Positions 32,320-41,684 of a stretch of DNA of 64,000 nucleotides are shown here, one piece after another. This DNA is from M30B80 sp965656935 (lineage in GTDB: Bacteria > Pseudomonadota > Alphaproteobacteria > Rhodobacterales > Rhodobacteraceae). Each line of letters opens with the position of its first letter. Position 1 is the first letter of the stretch. The DNA is taken from assembly GCA_965656935.1 (NCBI GenBank), contig CBFHMG010000011.1:12768-76767 (forward strand). Reading direction: 5' to 3'. The notes under the pieces are model-generated. The model worked only from the letters and a program-made list of their open reading frames with translations, did not search any database and had not been told where the DNA came from. A program made the translations under genes and the position numbers.

Positions 32320-35067
32320 TCAATCTTCGGTTTTTGTCGGTGTTTTCTTGGCCGCTGGTTTTTTAGCCGCTGGCTTTTTGGCCGCCGTTTTCTTTGGGGC
32401 TGCCTTCTTTGCAGCAGGCTTTTTCGCGGCGGCCTTGCGTTTGGCAGGCGATTTGGCCTGTTTCTCGGTGATCAGTTCGACCGCCATGTCCATGGTGACG
32501 CTTTCAGGCTCGGTGCCTTTGGGCAGGGTCGCGTTCACCTTCTCCCATTTGACATAAGGCCCGTAGCGGCCAGCCATGACATTGACGGGGCCGCCCTCTT
32601 TCGGGTGTTCACCCAATTCCTTGATCGGGGCTGCGGCGGCACCGCGCCCGCCACGCCCTGCCGCTTTGGCCGCGATCAACTCGACCGCGCGGTTCATGCC
32701 CACCTCGAAGACCTCTTCGATATCGGCAAGATTGGCATAGATGCGCCCGTGTTTGACGAAAGGCCCATAGCGCCCCAACCCCGCCTCGACGGGTTCGCCA
32801 TCCTCTGGGTGCTTCCCGATCTCGCGTGGCAGATGCAACAGGCGCAGGGCCTTGTCCAAATCGATCGTGTCAGGGGCCCATGTTTTGGGCAGCGAGGCGC
32901 GTGGTGGTTTCTTCACCTCTTCGGTGACATCCCCAAGCTGGACATAGGGGCCGAAACGCCCCGATTTGAGGTAAACCGCCTCGGAGGTGTCGGGATCAAC
33001 GCCGAGCATCTTATCCTCGGTCGCCGTCTGGTCCCCTTCGCCAGGAGGTGCGAAGGCGCGGGTATAGCGGCATTCGGGGTAGTTGGAGCAGCCAATGAAA
33101 GCCCCACCCGAGCGCGCCGTGCGCATCGACAAGCGCCCGATCTCGCAATTGGGGCAAAGCCGCGGGTCTGATCCGTCTTCCTTGGCGGGGAAGAGATGCG
33201 GCTCCAGCACCTCATTGATCTTTTCAAGGACATCCGTGATCCGCAGCTCGGCGGTTTCATCAATCGCGGCTTTGAAATCGCGCCAGAAACGATCGAGCAC
33301 ATCTTTGTAATTGCGATCGCCTGCGCTGACTTCATCAAGCTGGTTTTCCAGATCAGCGGTGAAATCATAACCCACATATTGGCGGAAATAATTGGACAGG
33401 AAGACCGTCACCAGACGCCCCTTATCCTCGGGGGTCAGGCGGCCTTTATCCTTCACCACATAGCCACGATCCTGAATCGTCGTCACGATTGAGGCATAGG
33501 TCGAGGGGCGGCCAATGCCCAGTTCTTCCATCTTCTTGACCAGCGTAGCTTCGGTGTAGCGGGGGGGCGGCTGGGTGAAATGCTGCTGGCCCATCACGCC
33601 ACCATCTTCCGACAGGATGGCACCTGCATTCTGGCGCAGGCCAGCGGGCACCTCGGCCTCGATCACGGCATCCGCATCGCCCGATTGAGCGGCTGCGGCC
33701 TTGTCGAAATCGGGCTTGAGTGCGGCAGAGACGGATTTGAGCGCATCACCTTGGGCCAGTTGTGGCAAACGTTTGCCATCTTCATCGCCCTCGTTGTCGT
33801 CTCGGCCTTCCTCATAGACTTTGAGAAACCCGTCGAACAAAACAACCTGACCCGATGCGCGGAGCAAAACCTGCTGATCTTCCGAGCCGACCTCGACGGT
33901 GGTGCGCTCCATGCGGGCGGCCTCCATCTGGCTGGCGATGGTGCGCTTCCAGATCAGATCATACAGCTTGCGCTGGTCCTCCTCGGAGAGGCGGATTTCG
34001 TCAGGGGCCTTGGACATATCCGTGGGGCGGATACATTCATGCGCTTCTTGTGCGTTTTTGGCTTTGTTTTTGTACATGCGCGGCGAGGAGGGCACATAGT
34101 CGGCCCCGTAGCGCGCCTTGATCGTGTCGCGTGCATCATGGACCGCTTCGGGGGCCATATCGATGCCATCGGTTCGCATATAGGTGATATGCCCCGCCTC
34201 ATAGAGACGCTGCGCCGCACTCATGGCCTGTCGCGCGCCCATGCCGAATTTGCGGCTGGCCTCTTGCTGCAAGGTTGAGGTCATGAAGGGCGGCGAGGGG
34301 TTGCGATTGGCAGGTTTTGCCTCAACCGATTGAACGCTCAAGCTGCGCGAGGAGACAGCTTTGACCGCCAGCGACGCCTGCGCGGCATTGCCAAGGTCAT
34401 ATTTATCGAGCTTCTTGCCCGCCAGAACCTGTAGCTTGGCCTCGAAATTCTGGCCGCGCGGGGTTTCCAACACAGCACGCACCGACCAGTATTCGCGGGG
34501 TTTGAAGGCCTCGACCTCCATCTCGCGCTCAACGATCAGGCGCAGGCAGACCGATTGCACGCGCCCCGCTGATTTCGCACCGGGCAGTTTGCGCCACAAA
34601 ACGGGGCTCAGGTTGAAGCCCACCAGATAATCCAAAGCCCGCCGCGCCAGATAGGCCTCGACCAATTCCATATCCACTTGGCGCGGGTTTTTCATGGCCT
34701 CGGTCACGGCTGTCTTGGTGATGGCGTTAAACACCACGCGGCTGACAGCGGTGGTTTTCTTGATCGCCTTGCGCTTGGTCAGCGCCTCTTGCAAATGCCA
34801 AGAGATCGCCTCGCCCTCGCGGTCGGGGTCGGTTGCGAGGATCAGTGCATCGTCATCTTTGAGCGCATCCGCGATGGCTTTGACGTGCTTTTTTGAATCG
34901 GTCCCGATCTCCCAAAGCATGTCGAATCCGTTCTCGGGATCGACCGAGCCGTCTTTGGGCGGCAGATCCCTGACATGCCCGTAAGAGGCAAGAACGGTAT
35001 AGTCGCTGCCGAGATAAGTGTTGATTGTCTTGGCTTTAGCCGGAGATTCGACGACGACAACTGGCAT
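32320..35067 (-). CDS. topA: DNA topoisomerase I
   Basis: 915-residue type IA topoisomerase relaxing negative supercoils. TOPRIM N-terminus (MPVVVVESPAKAKTINTYLG, then DPDREGEAISWH), the active-site tyrosine in YMRTDGIDM (about residue 296), one C-terminal zinc-ribbon with four cysteines (CPNCEIGRL and FIGCSNYPEC), and two further C-terminal repeats (YGPYVQLG, YGPFVKHG, YGPYVKWE). The last about 45 residues are a Lys/Ala/Pro-rich, histone-H1-like tail that should bind DNA. Downstream of dprA on the same strand. Confidence 0.96.
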   Translation of the reverse strand: MPVVVVESPAKAKTINTYLGSDYTVLASYGHVRDLPPKDGSVDPENGFDMLWEIGTDSKKHVKAIADALKDDDALILATDPDREGEAISWHLQEALTKRKAIKKTTAVSRVVFNAITKTAVTEAMKNPRQVDMELVEAYLARRALDYLVGFNLSPVLWRKLPGAKSAGRVQSVCLRLIVEREMEVEAFKPREYWSVRAVLETPRGQNFEAKLQVLAGKKLDKYDLGNAAQASLAVKAVSSRSLSVQSVEAKPANRNPSPPFMTSTLQQEASRKFGMGARQAMSAAQRLYEAGHITYMRTDGIDMAPEAVHDARDTIKARYGADYVPSSPRMYKNKAKNAQEAHECIRPTDMSKAPDEIRLSEEDQRKLYDLIWKRTIASQMEAARMERTTVEVGSEDQQVLLRASGQVVLFDGFLKVYEEGRDDNEGDEDGKRLPQLAQGDALKSVSAALKPDFDKAAAAQSGDADAVIEAEVPAGLRQNAGAILSEDGGVMGQQHFTQPPPRYTEATLVKKMEELGIGRPSTYASIVTTIQDRGYVVKDKGRLTPEDKGRLVTVFLSNYFRQYVGYDFTADLENQLDEVSAGDRNYKDVLDRFWRDFKAAIDETAELRITDVLEKINEVLEPHLFPAKEDGSDPRLCPNCEIGRLSMRTARSGGAFIGCSNYPECRYTRAFAPPGEGDQTATEDKMLGVDPDTSEAVYLKSGRFGPYVQLGDVTEEVKKPPRASLPKTWAPDTIDLDKALRLLHLPREIGKHPEDGEPVEAGLGRYGPFVKHGRIYANLADIEEVFEVGMNRAVELIAAKAAGRGGRGAAAAPIKELGEHPKEGGPVNVMAGRYGPYVKWEKVNATLPKGTEPESVTMDMAVELITEKQAKSPAKRKAAAKKPAAKKAAPKKTAAKKPAAKKPAAKKTPTKTED

Positions 35068-35177
35068 GCGCTTCCTATGGATTCAGGTCAGTGGTTATGG
35101 CGGCGGACCATGTGGGGGCGCAGGCGGATTTGTCAATGGTATGAGATCACAGGAATTTTTCGCCCGCCCCTTGCGCC

Positions 35178-36353
35178 TCAGGATGCGTCCTTCGAGGCGG
35201 CCAGTGACAACAGCCCGCCTGGAAGGCGCGTGATCTTTCCCGAAAACTCCAGATCGCTCAAGGCGCGGCTGGTTTGCGAAGGCGGCGCTTCGATCTCGCG
35301 CGCTAGGTGATCCTCGGGCTGGGGGGCATGGGATAAAAGGGCAAGGATTTTCGCGCTGATCGCCGATGTGGCAAGCGGTTGAGCGGCAGTGGGCAGCGCT
35401 GGGGCAGGTTTGCGGGGCGGTTGTGGCGTGGGCGTTGCGCGGCTGTGGCCAAGCGCCTCCAACACATCATCTGCATTGCGGATCAAACAGGCCCCATCCC
35501 TGATCAGCAGATTGCCCCCTGCCGCGCGGGTATCAATCGGGTGGCCGGGAACGGCCATGACCTCACGCCCATATTCGGCGGCCATCCGTGCGGTGATCAA
35601 AGAGCCTGATTTTGCAGCCGCCTCAACCACGATGACGGCTTGGGCCAGCCCCGCAACAATACGGTTACGGCGCGGAAAATGGCGCGCTTGCGGGTCGAGC
35701 CCGATTGGCTGTTCGGACAGGCGCAGGCCCTGTTTGGCGATCTGATCTGCCAAATCCGCATTCTCGGGCGGGTAGATCACATCCACTCCGCCTGCCTGCA
35801 CGGCGATTGTTCCTGTGTCCAATGCAGCACTATGGGCCAGCGCGTCGATCCCGCGGGCCAGCCCTGAGACGATGGTAAAGCCCGCCTGTCCCAGATCAGC
35901 CGCCAAACGCCTTGCCATCCGTGCGCCGAGCGATGTTGCATTGCGCGTGCCCACCACCGCGATCATCGGGCGCTCAAGCCAGCGCAGATCACCCATTGCC
36001 CAAAGCAAAGGCGGGCCATCAGAGGTTTGGGCCAAAGCATCGGGGAAAGCAGCATCGCCTAGACATAAAAGCCGCGCACCGACCCTTTTGGCCGCTTTCA
36101 TCTCGGCCAAGGCCACGCCTTCGGGGCAGGGGGAATAGTCAGACACCCCAGCGGCACGGGCAACCTCAGGCAAAGCCTCAAGCGCGCTTGAGGCTGACCC
36201 ATGTTCAGCCATCAGCCGCAGATAGGTTGCAGGCCCCACGCGGCGCGAGCGGATCAACCGCAATCGCGCCAGCCGCTCCTGCGCGCTTGAGGCAGGGGCA
36301 GGGCGGAAGGCAAGGGGGGGCTCGTGAAAGCCGAGGTCAGGCTCGAAATGCAT
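35178..36353 (-). CDS. dprA: DNA-processing protein DprA
   Basis: 391-residue Smf/DprA protein. An N-terminal helical region, the Rossmann-like core (GTRNATSLGARMARRLAADL and SGLARGIDALAHSAALD, then GGVDVIYPPENADL and RRNRIVAGLAQAVIVVEA), and a C-terminal winged helix (about 320-385). It loads RecA on incoming single-stranded DNA, so it marks a potential for natural transformation. A 110-base gap separates it from topA. Confidence 0.94.
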   Translation of the reverse strand: MHFEPDLGFHEPPLAFRPAPASSAQERLARLRLIRSRRVGPATYLRLMAEHGSASSALEALPEVARAAGVSDYSPCPEGVALAEMKAAKRVGARLLCLGDAAFPDALAQTSDGPPLLWAMGDLRWLERPMIAVVGTRNATSLGARMARRLAADLGQAGFTIVSGLARGIDALAHSAALDTGTIAVQAGGVDVIYPPENADLADQIAKQGLRLSEQPIGLDPQARHFPRRNRIVAGLAQAVIVVEAAAKSGSLITARMAAEYGREVMAVPGHPIDTRAAGGNLLIRDGACLIRNADDVLEALGHSRATPTPQPPRKPAPALPTAAQPLATSAISAKILALLSHAPQPEDHLAREIEAPPSQTSRALSDLEFSGKITRLPGGLLSLAASKDAS

Positions 36354-36411
36354 GACCCCAGAGCTAGAGGGGATTGGTTAATGAAGCCTGAACAGCAGGC
36401 GCGCGCAATCC

Positions 36412-37830
36412 TCAGGCGGCGGAGCCACCAACGGTCAGCCCGCCAATCATTAGTGTTGGCTGTCCGACCCCCACAGGCACCCATTGTCCGTTCTTGCCGC
36501 AATTGCCCATGCCCGGATCAAGCGCCATATCATTGCCGATGGCACGGATATGCTGAAGCGCTGTCGCGCCATCGCCGATCAGGGTTGCCCCTTTGACGGG
36601 TGCGCCGACCTTGCCGTTTTGCACGCGGTAGGCTTCGGTGCAGGAGAAGACGAATTTGCCATTGGTGATATCGACTTGGCCGCCACCAAAGCCCACGGCA
36701 TAGATGCCATCCTTCAGATCGCCGAGAATACCCGCAGGGTCGGCATCGCCACCCAGCATATAGGTATTGGTCATGCGCGCCATGGGCGCATGGGCATAGC
36801 TTTCACGCCGTCCATTGCCCGTGGGTTTGACCCCCATCAAACGGGCCGATTGGCGGTCCTGCATATAGCCCACAAGGATACCGTCTTCGATCAGCACATT
36901 GCGGGCCGAAGGCGTGCCCTCATCATCAATGGTGATCGAGCCGCGCCTGTCAGGGATGGTGCCATCATCCAGCACGGTCACACCTGCGGCTGCCACACGC
37001 TGGCCCATCAGGCCTGCAAAGGCGGATTGTTTCTTGCGGTTGAAATCCCCCTCAAGCCCGTGCCCGACCGCTTCATGCAGCAAGATACCGGGCCAGCCGG
37101 GTCCAAGCACCACATCCATCACGCCCGCAGGTGCCGGAACCGCCGAAAGGTTCACCACCGCCACGCGCAACGCCTCCCGCGCGATGCCTTCCCAGTGGTC
37201 GCGTCCCAAAAGCCCGACAAGCCCCACACGGCCACCGCCGCCCGCATTCCCTGATTCCCGCCGACCGTTTTCTTCGACGATGATCGAGATGTTCAACCGC
37301 ACCATTGGACGGATATCGCGGGTGCGGGTGCCCTCGGGGCGCAGGATCTCAACCTCCTGATGCGAGGCGGCCATCGAGGCCGAGACTTGAACCACACGCG
37401 GGTCCAAGGCGCGGGCATAGGCGTCGATCTCGGCCAAGGTCTCGAGCTTTACGCCGAACTCGGCGCCGGCCATCGGGTCTTCGTCCGTATAGAGCTTGGC
37501 ATTCGTGCCTTGCGGCGCATCGGCCATGGTGCCGCCGCCCGCTCCCACGGCCAGACGCGCGGTTTCAGCGGCGCGCAAAAGGGCGGTCTCGGAAATCTCG
37601 GTTGAATGGGCATAGCCTGCAACTTCGCCCTTCACGGCGCGCAGCCCGAAGCCTTCGGCGGCGTCATAGCTTGCGTTTTTCACCCTGCCATCATCAAAGA
37701 CCAAAACCTCCGAGCGGCGGCGCTCGAGGAACAATTCGCCATCCTCTGCCCCCGATGTGGCCTTGCGCAGCACCGCAAGGGCGGCTGATTCGTCAATCAG
37801 GGTGTCAAACGGGCGAAATGGGTCGGACAT
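36412..37830 (-). CDS. tldD: Metalloprotease TldD
   Basis: 472 residues. GWPGILLHEAVGHGLEGDF carries the HExxxH zinc motif of TldD (not PmbA/TldE, which lacks it). The protein normally works with TldE in a complex that cleaves antitoxins and modified peptides; tldE is not in the window. First gene of the tldD-dprA-topA direction; divergent from ctaC. Confidence 0.94.
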   Translation of the reverse strand: MSDPFRPFDTLIDESAALAVLRKATSGAEDGELFLERRRSEVLVFDDGRVKNASYDAAEGFGLRAVKGEVAGYAHSTEISETALLRAAETARLAVGAGGGTMADAPQGTNAKLYTDEDPMAGAEFGVKLETLAEIDAYARALDPRVVQVSASMAASHQEVEILRPEGTRTRDIRPMVRLNISIIVEENGRRESGNAGGGGRVGLVGLLGRDHWEGIAREALRVAVVNLSAVPAPAGVMDVVLGPGWPGILLHEAVGHGLEGDFNRKKQSAFAGLMGQRVAAAGVTVLDDGTIPDRRGSITIDDEGTPSARNVLIEDGILVGYMQDRQSARLMGVKPTGNGRRESYAHAPMARMTNTYMLGGDADPAGILGDLKDGIYAVGFGGGQVDITNGKFVFSCTEAYRVQNGKVGAPVKGATLIGDGATALQHIRAIGNDMALDPGMGNCGKNGQWVPVGVGQPTLMIGGLTVGGSAA

Positions 37831-38022
37831 TTGGGATAAGCCTCATTAGGGTTCAAACGCCCCAAAAGCAGGGGGCAGCCATGCTGGGGCAAACTGTCCC
37901 AAAGGTGAGACATTTTAGACCACAGCCTTGCGTGACAACTCTCTATATGGTTCACCCAGCTTCGAACGCAACGGGAAGCCTGTCAGACCTTTAGGCGGCC
38001 CGCGAACACAGGATCAAATGTA

Positions 38023-38907
38023 ATGGCACTTCGTACCAAGATGAGCGGTCTCTGCGCCGCATTTGCGGCAACCACTTTGGTTGTAGGAACAGCAGGCGCA
38101 CAATCGCTGCGTGATGGACTTGAGGTTATCGGCGCTCCCGTGCCCGGTGGCATCGGAATGCAACCCGGCGTGACCGAGCTGGCGCAAGATATCCGCATGC
38201 TCGATTCGCTGCTGCTGGTGATCATCACAGCGATTGTTTTGTTCGTAACAGCCCTTTTGGCCTACACGATCATCCGCCACCGTCGCTCTGCAAATCCCGA
38301 GCCCGCGACATTCACCCATAACCGCCGTATCGAGATCATCTGGACGGCTGTGCCGCTGGTGATCCTGTTTGTGATCGGCGGGTTCTCTTTGCCAGTTCTG
38401 TTCAAGCAGCAGACAATCCCCGAGGCCGATGTGCTGATCAAGGCAACAGGCTATCAGTGGTATTGGGGCTATGAGTATCCCGAGCATGACATCGCCTTTG
38501 ACAGCTTCATGCTGACCGAGGACGAGCTTGAGGAATTTGGCTATACCCAAGATGAATATCTGCTGGCCACCGACACAGCCATGGTCGTGCCAACAGGCCA
38601 GACCGTTGTGATGCAAATCACAGCCGCTGACGTGATCCATTCTTGGACCATCCCTGCTTTCGGTGTGAAGCAGGACGGTGTGCCTGGCCGCCTTGCGGAA
38701 TTGTGGTTCGAAGTCGATCCTGGTCAGGAAGGCATCTATTTCGGTCAGTGTTCCGAGCTTTGCGGTGTGGCCCATGCCTTTATGCCGATCACAGTCTATG
38801 CTGTGACGCCTGAAGAATATGAGATGTGGCTTGCGGGCGACATCGAAACCTTCGCTTCGACTGGCACAACCGCGCCGCGGACCATCGAATTGGCCGCAGC
38901 CGAGTAA
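38023..38907 (+). CDS. ctaC: Cytochrome c oxidase subunit II
   Basis: 294 residues: signal region (to about 27), two membrane helices (about 63-85 and 108-128), and a periplasmic cupredoxin domain. The aromatic cluster YQWYWGYEYP and CuA ligands (H in DVIHSWT, CSELC, H and M in VAHAFMPI) are complete. Receives electrons from cytochrome c in aa3 oxidase. Subunit I is not in the window. First gene of the cta run. Confidence 0.96.
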   Translation: MALRTKMSGLCAAFAATTLVVGTAGAQSLRDGLEVIGAPVPGGIGMQPGVTELAQDIRMLDSLLLVIITAIVLFVTALLAYTIIRHRRSANPEPATFTHNRRIEIIWTAVPLVILFVIGGFSLPVLFKQQTIPEADVLIKATGYQWYWGYEYPEHDIAFDSFMLTEDELEEFGYTQDEYLLATDTAMVVPTGQTVVMQITAADVIHSWTIPAFGVKQDGVPGRLAELWFEVDPGQEGIYFGQCSELCGVAHAFMPITVYAVTPEEYEMWLAGDIETFASTGTTAPRTIELAAAE

Positions 38908-38989
38908 TCGCCGCAGCCCGCCATCTTGACCCTTTGATCGGGGCAGGGTGGCGGGCGCGGTTTCTTCTTTCCGAGAGACCAATCGCATC

Positions 38990-39952
38990 ATGACCGACGC
39001 CACCGCAAATCTCGCAGCCGCCAAAGCGGAGCCCGCAGGCCCGCAAGAGGCAGGCTTTGGTGATTACGTGCAGCTTCTCAAGCCGCGCGTGATGTCGCTT
39101 GTGGTGTTTACGGCTTTTGCAGGCCTGATGGTTGCGCCAGGGTCGCAGCCTTGGTTCATCTATTTCTGCGCGGTCTTGTTCATTGCGATTGGCGGTGGGG
39201 CCTCGGGCGCGCTGAATATGTGGTATGACGCCGATATCGACCGTTTGATGAAGCGCACCTCGACCCGCCCGATCCCGTCGGGCCGTGTGACCGAAGGCGA
39301 AGCTTTCGGCCTTGGGCTGGCGCTGTCTTTCATGTCGGTGGCGATGCTGGGGCTGGCCACCAATTGGGTGGCAGCGGGCATTCTGGCCTTTACCATTTTC
39401 TTTTATGTCGTGATTTACACGATGTGGCTCAAGCGCGCGACGCCGCAAAATATCGTCATCGGCGGGGCGGCAGGTGCTTTCCCTCCCATGATCGGTTGGG
39501 CGGCTGTTACTGGCGGCGTCTCGATTGAATCGGTTTTGATGTTCGGTCTGATCTTCATGTGGACCCCGCCTCATTTCTGGGCCCTGGCGCTGTTCATGAA
39601 ATCCGACTATCACAAGGCCAATGTGCCGATGTTGACCGTGACCCATGGGCGCGCAGCAACGCGCCGCCATATCTGGGTCTATACGCTTCTTCTTGCTCCG
39701 CTTGCGATGGTTCTGGGCTTCACTTCGATCGGTGGCCCTGTCTATGTTGCCGCGGCTTTGGTTCTCAATGCGATCTTCCTCAAAGGCGCATGGGATATCT
39801 ATAAGCGCGATGAGACAATGGCCGAGGCGGATGCCTATGCCGTGGAGAAAAAGTTCTTCCGTTTCTCGCTCTATTATCTTTTCCTGCTGTTCATGGCGTT
39901 GATGGCCGATGTGGCCCTGCGTCAGGCAGGGTTCGCAATCGGGAGTTGGTGA
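38990..39952 (+). CDS. ctaB: Protoheme IX farnesyltransferase (heme O synthase)
   Basis: 320-residue UbiA-type prenyltransferase with about nine helices. The first aspartate motif NMWYDADIDRLMKRTSTRP and the second, around KRDETMAEAD, are present; LKPRVMSLVVFTAFAGL opens the family. It makes heme O for the oxidase. ATG 38990 was chosen over a GTG at 38948 because the latter adds an unrelated leader. Confidence 0.95.
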   Translation: MTDATANLAAAKAEPAGPQEAGFGDYVQLLKPRVMSLVVFTAFAGLMVAPGSQPWFIYFCAVLFIAIGGGASGALNMWYDADIDRLMKRTSTRPIPSGRVTEGEAFGLGLALSFMSVAMLGLATNWVAAGILAFTIFFYVVIYTMWLKRATPQNIVIGGAAGAFPPMIGWAAVTGGVSIESVLMFGLIFMWTPPHFWALALFMKSDYHKANVPMLTVTHGRAATRRHIWVYTLLLAPLAMVLGFTSIGGPVYVAAALVLNAIFLKGAWDIYKRDETMAEADAYAVEKKFFRFSLYYLFLLFMALMADVALRQAGFAIGSW

Positions 39953-39955
39953 TTC

Positions 39956-40153
39956 ATGGCTATTCGTGCAGAAAGTGAAATGCATCAGCGCCGCTTTGGC
40001 CGCAATATCGGCGTGGCGCTCTGCCTTGTCGGGTTTTGCGCCATCCTGTTTGGCCTGACGGTGGCCAAGGTGCGCCAAGGGGCATCAATGGAAGCCTTTG
40101 ACCATACGCCACGCGTCTCGATCACACCGCCTGTTCAGGAGTCGGATTATTGA
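39956..40153 (+). CDS. CoxF-like small membrane protein of cytochrome oxidase assembly
   Basis: 65 residues with one membrane helix (about 19-39) and a short charged N-terminus. Small proteins at this place between ctaB and ctaG in Rhodobacterales are annotated CoxF-like; function in aa3 assembly is inferred from the neighbourhood. Overlaps ctaG by four bases (TTGA), so ctaG is coupled to it. Confidence 0.7.
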   Translation: MAIRAESEMHQRRFGRNIGVALCLVGFCAILFGLTVAKVRQGASMEAFDHTPRVSITPPVQESDY

Positions 40154-40707
40154 GCCGTAATTCCAAAACCGTATTGTCGCTGATGGGCGTGATCGTGTTT
40201 ATGGGCGGTCTGGCTTGGGCCTCTGTGCCGCTTTACGACTGGTTCTGCCGCGTTACGGGCTATGGTGGCACGACGAATATCGCCGATGCCGGCAGTGATG
40301 TGATTTTGGACCAGATGATCACCGTGCGCTTCGACGCCAATACCGCGCGCGAAATGCCATGGGAGTTCCGCCCCGTTGTCCAAGAGATGGAAATCCGTTT
40401 GGGCGAGACGGGCATGGTCTTTTACGAGGCCTTCAACCCGACCGACGAGCCGATCGCAGGCACAGCCAGTTATAACGTGACACCCTTTACTGCGGGGTAT
40501 TACTTTTCCAAGATCGAGTGTTTCTGTTTCCAGCAACAGGTTCTTGAACCTGGCGAGCGGATCGAGATGCCTGTCACCTTTTATGTTGACCCGAGCATTC
40601 TTGAAGACGAAGAAGCAGCAGACACACGTGCAATTACCTTGTCTTACACATTTCATGTGACAGACATACCCGAAGACTATGCCGCGCTGAGCGGCCCCAC
40701 CGAGTGA
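40150..40707 (+). CDS. ctaG: Cytochrome c oxidase copper-assembly protein CtaG
   Basis: 185-residue Cox11-type copper chaperone that delivers copper to CuB in subunit I. One N-terminal helix, SVPLYDWFCRVTGYGG, and the copper motif IECFCFQQQ (CxC) are present. The start is TTG at 40150, which overlaps the previous stop; the next ATG would remove part of the helix. Confidence 0.93.
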   Translation: MSRNSKTVLSLMGVIVFMGGLAWASVPLYDWFCRVTGYGGTTNIADAGSDVILDQMITVRFDANTAREMPWEFRPVVQEMEIRLGETGMVFYEAFNPTDEPIAGTASYNVTPFTAGYYFSKIECFCFQQQVLEPGERIEMPVTFYVDPSILEDEEAADTRAITLSYTFHVTDIPEDYAALSGPTE

Positions 40708-40729
40708 ACGAGACCGAAGGACCACAGCA

Positions 40730-41548
40730 ATGGCCCATACTAAAAACCACGACTATCATATTATTAACCCGTCGCTCTGGCCGCTGATCGCGTCTGTTGG
40801 CGCTTTTGTCATGCTTGCTGGCGCTGTCCAGTGGATGCATGGCTCGGGGCCTTGGATGTTCCTTATGGGCTTTGTGGCTGTGCTTTACGTCATGTTTGGC
40901 TGGTGGTCCGAGGTGGTGACAGAAAGCCATTCCGGCGATCATACCCCCGTTGTCCGTATCGGACTGCGCTATGGGTTCATCATGTTCATCATGTCCGAGG
41001 CGATGTTCTTCGTGGCGTGGTTCTGGGCGTTTTTCAAACATGCCCTTTACCCGATGAATGAATATGAAGGTTCGCTCTATGTGCCTGCTGAAATCTATGT
41101 CTTTGACGTATGGCATCTGCCGTTGATCAACACCTTGATCTTGCTTTTGTCTGGCTGTGCCGTGACTTGGGCGCACCACGCGCTTGTTCATAATGAAAGC
41201 CGCAAGGACGTTGAAAACGGCCTTTTGATTGGTGCCGTACTCGGCCTGATCTTCACCGGTCTTCAGGCCTTCGAATATTACGAATTGTTCGCCCATTACC
41301 ACTGGACCTTCAGTGGCGACCGCTTCTTCGCGACCTTCTTCCTTGCCACGGGTTTCCATGGTTTCCACGTTGTGATCGGAACGATCTTCCTCTTCATCTG
41401 CTATCTGCGCGTGAAGAAGGGGCATTTCACCCCCGAGAAACATATCGGCTTCGAGGCTGCTGCTTGGTATTGGCACTTCGTTGATGTTGTCTGGCTCTTC
41501 CTCTTTGCCGCTGTCTATATCTGGGGCGTAGGTGGTCTTGAGCACTGA
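40730..41548 (+). CDS. ctaE: Cytochrome c oxidase subunit III
   Basis: 272 residues, seven helices. HDYHIINPSLWPLIAS, EAMFFVAWFWAFF and FYLVHGHWTF-like segments (here YHWTFSGDRFFATFF), ending in YWHFVDVVWLFLFA, are subunit III signatures. Two hairpins follow (41560-41578 and 41637-41663). Confidence 0.96.
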   Translation: MAHTKNHDYHIINPSLWPLIASVGAFVMLAGAVQWMHGSGPWMFLMGFVAVLYVMFGWWSEVVTESHSGDHTPVVRIGLRYGFIMFIMSEAMFFVAWFWAFFKHALYPMNEYEGSLYVPAEIYVFDVWHLPLINTLILLLSGCAVTWAHHALVHNESRKDVENGLLIGAVLGLIFTGLQAFEYYELFAHYHWTFSGDRFFATFFLATGFHGFHVVIGTIFLFICYLRVKKGHFTPEKHIGFEAAAWYWHFVDVVWLFLFAAVYIWGVGGLEH

Positions 41549-41559
41549 TCCTTCGGAAA

Positions 41560-41578
41560 GACAGACCGCTGGTCTGTC
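41560..41578 (+). other. Hairpin after ctaE
   Basis: GACAGACC and GGTCTGTC pair perfectly across GCT. No T-run follows, so it may stabilise the ctaE mRNA end rather than terminate. It abuts a dispersed-repeat copy. Confidence 0.5.
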
Positions 41579-41598
41579 CGCCTCCGGCGGGAGTATTT
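41579..41598 (+). repeat. Dispersed intergenic repeat, copy D (GC-rich end)
   Basis: CGCCTCCGGCGGGAGTATTT. Its reverse complement resembles the ATACTTCCGCCGGAGGCG end of the copy at 59752-59785; the two differ at one base in the GC-rich part. Only the GC-rich half of the longer element is kept here. Confidence 0.45.
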
Positions 41599-41636
41599 AA
41601 CGGATAGAGAAGGGGCTTGCCCCTGACCATCCAGAG

Positions 41637-41663
41637 CGGCCTGCCCTATGGCGGGCCGTTTTC
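41637..41663 (+). terminator. Probable terminator between ctaE and surf1
   Basis: CGGCCTGCC pairs with GGCGGGCCG (one G-T) around CTAT, followed by TTTTC. It ends 21 bases before the surf1 ATG, so it would lower read-through into surf1-thrC. Confidence 0.6.
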
Positions 41664-41684
41664 ATCTTGAAGAGGGTTTGTTTC

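Noticed and set aside
37831..38022. Sigma-70 promoter for ctaC
   Set aside because: TTGCGT and a TATAT stretch are present near 37930-37945 but are too close together for a standard spacer.
38789..40078. Minus-strand frame of 429 codons opposite ctaB
   Set aside because: Charged, His-rich shadow; heme O synthase motifs on the plus strand are unambiguous.
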